A DNA stretch of 10,984 nucleotides. Origin: Candidatus Delongbacteria bacterium. Its GTDB lineage: Bacteria; UBA4055. The notes beneath the pieces are model-generated. The model did not search any database and was not told the DNA's origin. It saw only the letters and a list, made by a program, of their open reading frames with translations. The DNA lies in contig JAQVNT010000036.1 in assembly GCA_028702975.1 (NCBI GenBank), positions 1 through 10,984 on the forward strand. Direction: 5' to 3'. The position numbers and the translations under genes are program-made. The stretch's first letter is position 1. Every line of letters begins with the position of its first letter. Shown here piece by piece: positions 7,597 through 10,984 of this stretch.

Positions 7597-7625
7597 GTGA
7601 TACGGGTCTTTTTCCATTTTATCAA
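7597..7625 (-). promoter_or_regulatory. candidate mgtE promoter
   Basis: On the minus strand TTGATA (7625-7620) and TATCAC (7602-7597) are 17 bases apart, a fair sigma-70-type pair. It lies just past the end of the HAD gene and would give a leader of roughly 65 bases before mgtE. The -10 element matches the consensus at only four of six positions, so read-through from the MFS-HAD operon cannot be excluded. Confidence 0.35.
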
Positions 7626-7637
7626 ATACCCAAAAAT

Positions 7638-8108
7638 TTATACTCTCAATGTCGCCGATACTCTTGTCGGATTGAAAAGGAGATCAAGGGCGTCTAAAAT
7701 ATTTGTACATACAATATTAGAATTGAAAATTGTTGAAGGTGAAGCGCCTTCAGCCTGAATGACCGATATACCAAGCGCGGCATTCTTGACCATTGAAGCG
7801 TCGTTTGCACCGTTACCTATCGCGATCACATTGTCTGCACCCAGCCTTTTCACATATTCCTTCTTGTGCTCAGTCTGATAATGGTCCTCTATTATTATTA
7901 TATCGCAGTTCACTCCGGCCATTTTTTCAGCGGCTCCTCCGTATGTGTCCGCGGTAATTACATGTATGCTGATGAGTGAAGACAGCTGATTCAGTTTTTC
8001 CGCAACTCCGGGTAAAAGAACACCGTCAGCCGCGAGAGTGCCGTTGTAGTCAAGGACGAGATGTTCCGCATTTATAACGCGTTCGCCGGGGATTTCAAAA
8101 GTGATCAT
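7638..8108 (-). CDS. Small soluble HAD-family protein (P-type-ATPase-like, COG4087 type)
   Basis: The 156-residue protein lacks membrane segments but resembles the phosphorylation domain of P-type ATPases. Motif I is DYNGTLA (nucleophile D20), motif II contains ITAD (T52), motif III is probably K82/K83 in HKKEYVKRLG, and motif IV reads IGNGANDASM (N99, N102, D103). ALGISVIQAEGA and a final LDALDLLFNPTRVSATLR follow. These blocks match a family of stand-alone HAD proteins annotated as soluble P-type ATPases. Its substrate is unknown; phosphatase activity or a regulatory role are both possible. The start at 8108 (MITFEIPGE) has a very strong AAGGAGGG site, whereas the longer frame to 8183 runs into the MFS gene. 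It starts 10 bases after the MFS stop codon, so the two are surely co-transcribed. Confidence 0.85.
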   Translation of the reverse strand: MITFEIPGERVINAEHLVLDYNGTLAADGVLLPGVAEKLNQLSSLISIHVITADTYGGAAEKMAGVNCDIIIIEDHYQTEHKKEYVKRLGADNVIAIGNGANDASMVKNAALGISVIQAEGASPSTIFNSNIVCTNILDALDLLFNPTRVSATLRV

Positions 8109-8112
8109 AATT

Positions 8113-8120
8113 CCCTCCTT
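8113..8120 (-). promoter_or_regulatory. ribosome binding site for the HAD gene, overlapping the MFS stop
   Basis: AAGGAGGG on the minus strand lies 4 bases before the ATG at 8108 and shares two bases with the stop codon of the MFS gene. It is the best Shine-Dalgarno match in the window. It sets the start and implies translational coupling. Confidence 0.75.
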
Positions 8121-9360
8121 ATTTATGTATCTTTCCGAGAATAAGTGTAAGTATGAGGCATAAAACCAGAGATATTCCCGCAATTATGAATGATGTGTTG
8201 TGATTGCCTGTCTCCGCCAGAAGATACTGGGAAATTCTGCTGAATATCGAGCCGCCCAGTCCCCAGGCAGACATGAGCACGCCAAAGTTTACGCCGAAGT
8301 TTTTCATTCCCCAGAACCCTTTTACAAAAGAGGGGAATATTGAAAGATTCGTTCCGTAATTGAAACCTATGAAAGTAGCCAAAAGAACAACTAAAAGCGC
8401 GGGTGAATCTGAAGAAGCGACCGGTATGGAAACGAACATAAGTGCGGCCTGAAAAATAAGTATTATGGATAAGGTGAGTATTCGGCCTATCTTATCAGAG
8501 ACCAGGCCGGCAACGATTCTGCCGCCCGCATTTCCTATAGCCATTATCGCCACTGCGATGAAAGCTGCTTCCCCCATGCTTTTTTTAGCCATTCCGGAAA
8601 TACTTCCTATCACCATCAGTCCTGATCCTGAACTGATGAAGAATACAAGCCACATTATGTAAAAGGTCGGTGATTTTAGCATGTATAGAGCATTGTGATT
8701 TTCGGCTGTATTGCTGTTCTTAAGTTTTAATCCTGCTTTTGGATCAACAGGAACATATCCCTCCGGCGGATTTCTAAGGATCAGAGCGGCTCCCGAAACT
8801 ATTACTATGAACGCGATACCGAAGATCAGCATCGAATTCTGAAGGCCGTAGCTTCTGACCAAAAAAGTGGCAAGCGGAGCGATATATACAGGCGCAAGGC
8901 CGAAACCCGAAACTACTATTCCCGCAACGAGCCCCGACTTCGATGCTGCGAACCATTTTAAAGCGGGAGGGGTGGCTGCTGAGTATCCGAAACCGATACC
9001 CGTACCGGCAAGAAGCCCGAAACCCAGTATCCATACCGTCAGGCTAGTTGTGAAAGAAATTAGAATGAATCCCGATCCAACAAGAAGCCCTCCAATGAAA
9101 GCAGTGAGGGCAGGACCTTTTTTGTCCTGTATCTTTCCTGCAAGTATCATCGAAAATGCAAAAGCGAGAATACATACTGCGTACGGGTCATTTAGGGAGG
9201 CTTTATCCCATGTAAAAGCACCTTCTCCGCCTGCTTCGACAGATCTCTGAATGCTGTCTTTGAAAATGCTCCATGTGTAGAGTATTCCCAGCGCAAGATT
9301 TATCACCAAACCGGCAGAAACCATTACCCAGCCTCTGTTCTTTATCGTATCAGTCGTCAT
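8119..9360 (-). CDS. MFS transporter, oxalate/formate antiporter (OFA) family
   Basis: A 413-residue, roughly 12-helix inner-membrane carrier. The N-terminus NRGWVMVSAGLVINLALGILYTWS is typical of OFA-family members such as OxlT and YhjX. The MFS loop signatures are AGKIQDKKGP (74-83) between helices 2 and 3 and GGRIVAGLVSDKIGR (279-293) after helix 8. A hydrophilic central loop (about 197-226) separates the halves. The helix 10-11 region has NYGTNLSIFPS (334-344) and MKNFGVNFGVLMSAWGLGG (352-370). The family moves small organic acids, but the substrate cannot be read here, and annotations as oxalate carrier in this family are often unproven. The ATG at 9360 has GGGG 5 bases upstream; a TTG at 9363 is a less likely start. 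A good promoter lies directly upstream and a HAD gene is coupled downstream. Confidence 0.9.
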   Translation of the reverse strand: MTTDTIKNRGWVMVSAGLVINLALGILYTWSIFKDSIQRSVEAGGEGAFTWDKASLNDPYAVCILAFAFSMILAGKIQDKKGPALTAFIGGLLVGSGFILISFTTSLTVWILGFGLLAGTGIGFGYSAATPPALKWFAASKSGLVAGIVVSGFGLAPVYIAPLATFLVRSYGLQNSMLIFGIAFIVIVSGAALILRNPPEGYVPVDPKAGLKLKNSNTAENHNALYMLKSPTFYIMWLVFFISSGSGLMVIGSISGMAKKSMGEAAFIAVAIMAIGNAGGRIVAGLVSDKIGRILTLSIILIFQAALMFVSIPVASSDSPALLVVLLATFIGFNYGTNLSIFPSFVKGFWGMKNFGVNFGVLMSAWGLGGSIFSRISQYLLAETGNHNTSFIIAGISLVLCLILTLILGKIHK

Positions 9361-9396
9361 CAATTCCCCGTATCTTTTAAGTTAAAAATTCTGTTA

Positions 9397-9425
9397 AAAA
9401 TAAACAAAAAAGCGATTTAAGTCAA
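9397..9425 (-). promoter_or_regulatory. sigma-70-type promoter of the MFS-HAD operon
   Basis: On the minus strand TTGACT (9425-9420) and TATTTT (9402-9397) are separated by exactly 17 bases in an AT-rich spacer. The predicted start of transcription is near 9390, leaving a leader of about 30 bases with the ribosome binding site at 9367-9370. It is the best promoter match in the window and shows that the MFS gene can be transcribed apart from the nuclease gene upstream. Confidence 0.65.
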
Positions 9426-9441
9426 CCTGAAATAAAAATTA

Positions 9442-10272
9442 TCAGCAGCTGCAGACGGAGTTCAGTTCAGAAATGACCCTGTCTTTTTTACTTAGGTTCA
9501 AGTCTAAGCTTTCAAGGATTTTCGGATCCTTTATGATCTGCCTGCAAATAACGGTTCCTGTATCTAAAAGCATCTGTTTTTGAGCATGGTTAAGAGAACT
9601 CAATACCGTTATCGGATATATCTTTTCCCTGTCGATTATGTCTTTAAGCCCGTTTCCGGCCGGGTAATCCCAGCCCAGAAGATAAAGTCCCGAACATTCT
9701 GCATACGAAATTGAATCGGGTGAGAACCTTGTGTTCGTTGCTACCATGCCGTGAAAGATAAATCCTTCGTACTCTTTTATTTTTTCCCGTTTTCTTACGA
9801 TATCGTCAACCCTTGACTTTACATAAAGCGGAACCTGAACATTCACGGTCTTGTCGGAGCTTTTGCCGTATTTACATTCAACTATATACTGAATACTGTC
9901 TTTTGTAGCTATTACATCCACTTCATGAGTTACGCAGAAGCCGTCAACAGTTAGAGCCACTTCTGTCCGGTAACCCTGTATCTCCATGATCTTTCCGATA
10001 AAACTTTCAAACGGGTGCCCTGTGGGTCCGAGTTCCATTATTGCCTGTTTGAGTTTATATTTGAAGACATGAGTGTTTTTTCTTTTTTTGAGTTGTGAGT
10101 AAGCGAGATTGTAAATTTTACCGGTTGTTATTCCGTCATAAAGGGTTGAGGTAACTATCTTCATGATTTCAGAGATCGCTTCACTGTCTGCACCGGACCT
10201 CTTGAGTGATCTCTCAAGTTTTTCAGATGAAAAGAGTTCTGTTTCACCGTTAGCTTTTCTTACAAATGCCAT
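9442..10272 (-). CDS. ATP-cone domain fused to Mrr-like restriction-endonuclease-fold domain
   Basis: The 276-residue protein has an N-terminal ATP-cone (about 1-85; VRKANGETELFSSEKLERSL and the KYKLKQAIMELGPTG end). This is the nucleotide-sensing module known from class I and III ribonucleotide reductases and NrdR. A PD-(D/E)xK nuclease-fold domain follows (about 86-200): helix PFESFIGKIMEIQGYRTEV, then HEVDVIA with D119 and VECKYG with E132 and K134, so the active-site residues are present. A third region (about 215-276) has a helical stretch ending in CSC. It is probably cytoplasmic and acts on DNA, perhaps switched by ATP or dATP, but that is inferred from the domains. No methylase or restriction subunit lies nearby. 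AGGAG is 7 bases before the ATG. It follows the secreted-protein gene by 35 bases, so co-transcription is likely. Confidence 0.85.
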   Translation of the reverse strand: MAFVRKANGETELFSSEKLERSLKRSGADSEAISEIMKIVTSTLYDGITTGKIYNLAYSQLKKRKNTHVFKYKLKQAIMELGPTGHPFESFIGKIMEIQGYRTEVALTVDGFCVTHEVDVIATKDSIQYIVECKYGKSSDKTVNVQVPLYVKSRVDDIVRKREKIKEYEGFIFHGMVATNTRFSPDSISYAECSGLYLLGWDYPAGNGLKDIIDREKIYPITVLSSLNHAQKQMLLDTGTVICRQIIKDPKILESLDLNLSKKDRVISELNSVCSC

Positions 10273-10307
10273 TGGAATCTCCTGCGGGAAAATATTAGAA
10301 GATGAAT

Positions 10308-10856
10308 TTAGTAGCTGCCTTTGACCAAAATGCGGCCGGGGCTTTTTAGAACGAGAGGATTGATCTGCTCATCATCAGGAAGATTTTTCTTTTTCAGATC
10401 CAGAATAGCGGTATCAACAGTTGAGATGTCATTATTGGAAGTAATCTTTATATGCGTAAATTTATAACCGTTCATGATAGTTTTTTTAAGCGAAACATGG
10501 AACTCACCGTTTAGGTAAGCAAGATCGTTTATAAGTTCATTAAAAGTCAGGAGAGGTCTTAGAACTTCTCCAGTCAGGCTGAATATTGTCCTGTTGGTAA
10601 CAACAAAAACACGCCTCGTATCAGCGAGTATGCTCAAAAAATCAGGCAGATCGGCTATGATCATACCGTTAAAATAAAGTTTGCCTTCAGTAACTGTTAT
10701 AACATCGCCGCTGTAGTTGAACTGTTCATTCTCATAAACACAACTTACTTCGGAATTCTTATCGTTCTGTTCGAACTGACCGAAATCATTCATAGTGACG
10801 GAATAAGAAAGCCAAGTAAGTGTTATAAGCAGGAATGTTATGACGGTTCTTCTCAA
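10308..10856 (-). CDS. Secreted or periplasmic protein of unknown function (TTG start)
   Basis: I do not recognise this 182-residue protein. It starts with MRRTVITFLLITLTWLSYSVT, a clear signal peptide with a basic N-region and a hydrophobic core, probably cleaved around residue 19-21. There is no lipobox cysteine. The mature part is dominated by short beta strands separated by turns (GDVITVTEGKLYFNG, RRVFVVTNRTIFSLTGEV, INDLAYLNGEFHVSL), loosely like blades of a small propeller or a beta-sandwich, with a single cysteine (C39). The start is TTG at 10856, chosen because AAGGAG (10863-10868) sits 6 bases upstream. The next in-frame ATG would delete the signal peptide. It is followed by the ATP-cone nuclease gene and preceded by tandem repeats. 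Confidence 0.72.
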   Translation of the reverse strand: MRRTVITFLLITLTWLSYSVTMNDFGQFEQNDKNSEVSCVYENEQFNYSGDVITVTEGKLYFNGMIIADLPDFLSILADTRRVFVVTNRTIFSLTGEVLRPLLTFNELINDLAYLNGEFHVSLKKTIMNGYKFTHIKITSNNDISTVDTAILDLKKKNLPDDEQINPLVLKSPGRILVKGSY

Positions 10857-10862
10857 CGGTAA

Positions 10863-10868
10863 CTCCTT
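10863..10868 (-). promoter_or_regulatory. ribosome binding site deciding a TTG start
   Basis: AAGGAG on the minus strand stands 6 bases before the TTG at 10856-10854. Its optimal spacing supports initiation at TTG, which in turn gives the protein a complete signal peptide. Confidence 0.7.
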
Positions 10869-10887
10869 TTATTTGTTGATCGTGCCT

Positions 10888-10893
10888 GTTATA
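10888..10893 (-). promoter_or_regulatory. possible -10 element for the secreted-protein operon
   Basis: TATAAC on the minus strand matches the sigma-70 -10 consensus at five of six positions and lies about 30 bases before the TTG start. No TTGACA-like element is found 16-18 bases upstream. Instead the first of two tandem repeats occupies that place, which fits an activator-dependent promoter. Confidence 0.4.
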
Positions 10894-10934
10894 TTTTTAC
10901 TTTTGCGGTTGTATTTTTTTACTTTAGCGGTTGT
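10894..10934. repeat. pair of 19-bp direct repeats, 22 bp apart
   Basis: TTTTTACTTTTGCGGTTGT (10894-10912) and TTTTTACTTTAGCGGTTGT (10916-10934) differ at one base and start 22 bp apart, two helical turns. Read on the minus strand they are ACAACCGC followed by (T/A)AAAGTAAAAA, just upstream of the TATAAC element. The phasing is what two protein molecules binding on the same face of DNA would need. A shorter GCGGT match occurs at 10945-10949. To its left, GTCCC (10933-10937) and GGGAC (10950-10954) form a weak inverted pair. The rest of the window to 10984 shows no gene. Confidence 0.6.
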
Positions 10935-10984
10935 CCCGAGTAACGCGGTGGGACTAGTGAATATAGGTATCTAAAAATCCAAAA

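Noticed and set aside
7600..7637. GGGT/ACCC pair after the HAD gene as a terminator
   Set aside because: The stem is only four base pairs with a long loop and no T-tract in the right place.
9440..9460. GC-rich palindrome CAGCAGCTGCAG at the end of the ATP-cone nuclease gene as a terminator
   Set aside because: It encodes the C-terminal Cys-Ser-Cys, folds poorly because no loop is left, and is followed by only short T-runs.
1243..10756. About a dozen GAATTC sites across the window, more than expected by chance
   Set aside because: Most fall in coding sequence as GAA-TTC (Glu-Phe) or similar codon contexts, so codon use explains them. There is no regular spacing.

Overview
The window is an AT-leaning bacterial chromosome segment. 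It carries housekeeping genes (dnaE, rnhB, der, mgtE) and several less-studied genes. Most starts have strong AGGAG-type ribosome binding sites, which argues against typical Bacteroidetes. Genes coding for DNA replication, an Mg2+ channel and an envelope-type glycosyltransferase suggest a free-living, probably Gram-negative bacterium. I cannot name a phylum from the sequence alone. No rRNA, tRNA, CRISPR array, insertion sequence or phage gene was seen, and no gap between genes exceeds 300 bases.

The left block (1-6176, + strand) starts inside dnaE, whose C-terminal half is present. After a 62-base gap come rnhB (RNase HII), a membrane GT2 glycosyltransferase, der (ribosome-assembly GTPase), a response regulator with a histidine-kinase-like dimerisation domain but no ATPase domain, and a sugar-phosphate nucleotidyltransferase. 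The spacings from rnhB onward are 6-13 bases, so these five genes look like one operon. It mixes genome maintenance, ribosome assembly, signalling and probable envelope glycan synthesis.

The right block (6182-10856, - strand) converges on the first with a 5-base gap. In transcription order it holds a secreted protein of unknown function with a TTG start, and an ATP-cone/Mrr-like nuclease protein 35 bases downstream. An OFA-type MFS transporter follows from its own well-formed promoter, coupled to a small soluble HAD protein of the P-type-ATPase-like kind. Last is mgtE, the Mg2+ channel, behind a short GC-rich leader. Upstream of the secreted-protein gene lies a pair of near-identical 19-bp direct repeats 22 bp apart, probably an operator or activator site.

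The items most worth a second look are the REC-DHp protein with an altered H-box, the ATP-cone/nuclease fusion and its secreted-protein partner, the tandem repeats at the right end, and the MFS-HAD pair. None is proven to be a new system. Most gene identities rest on motifs that can be read directly.
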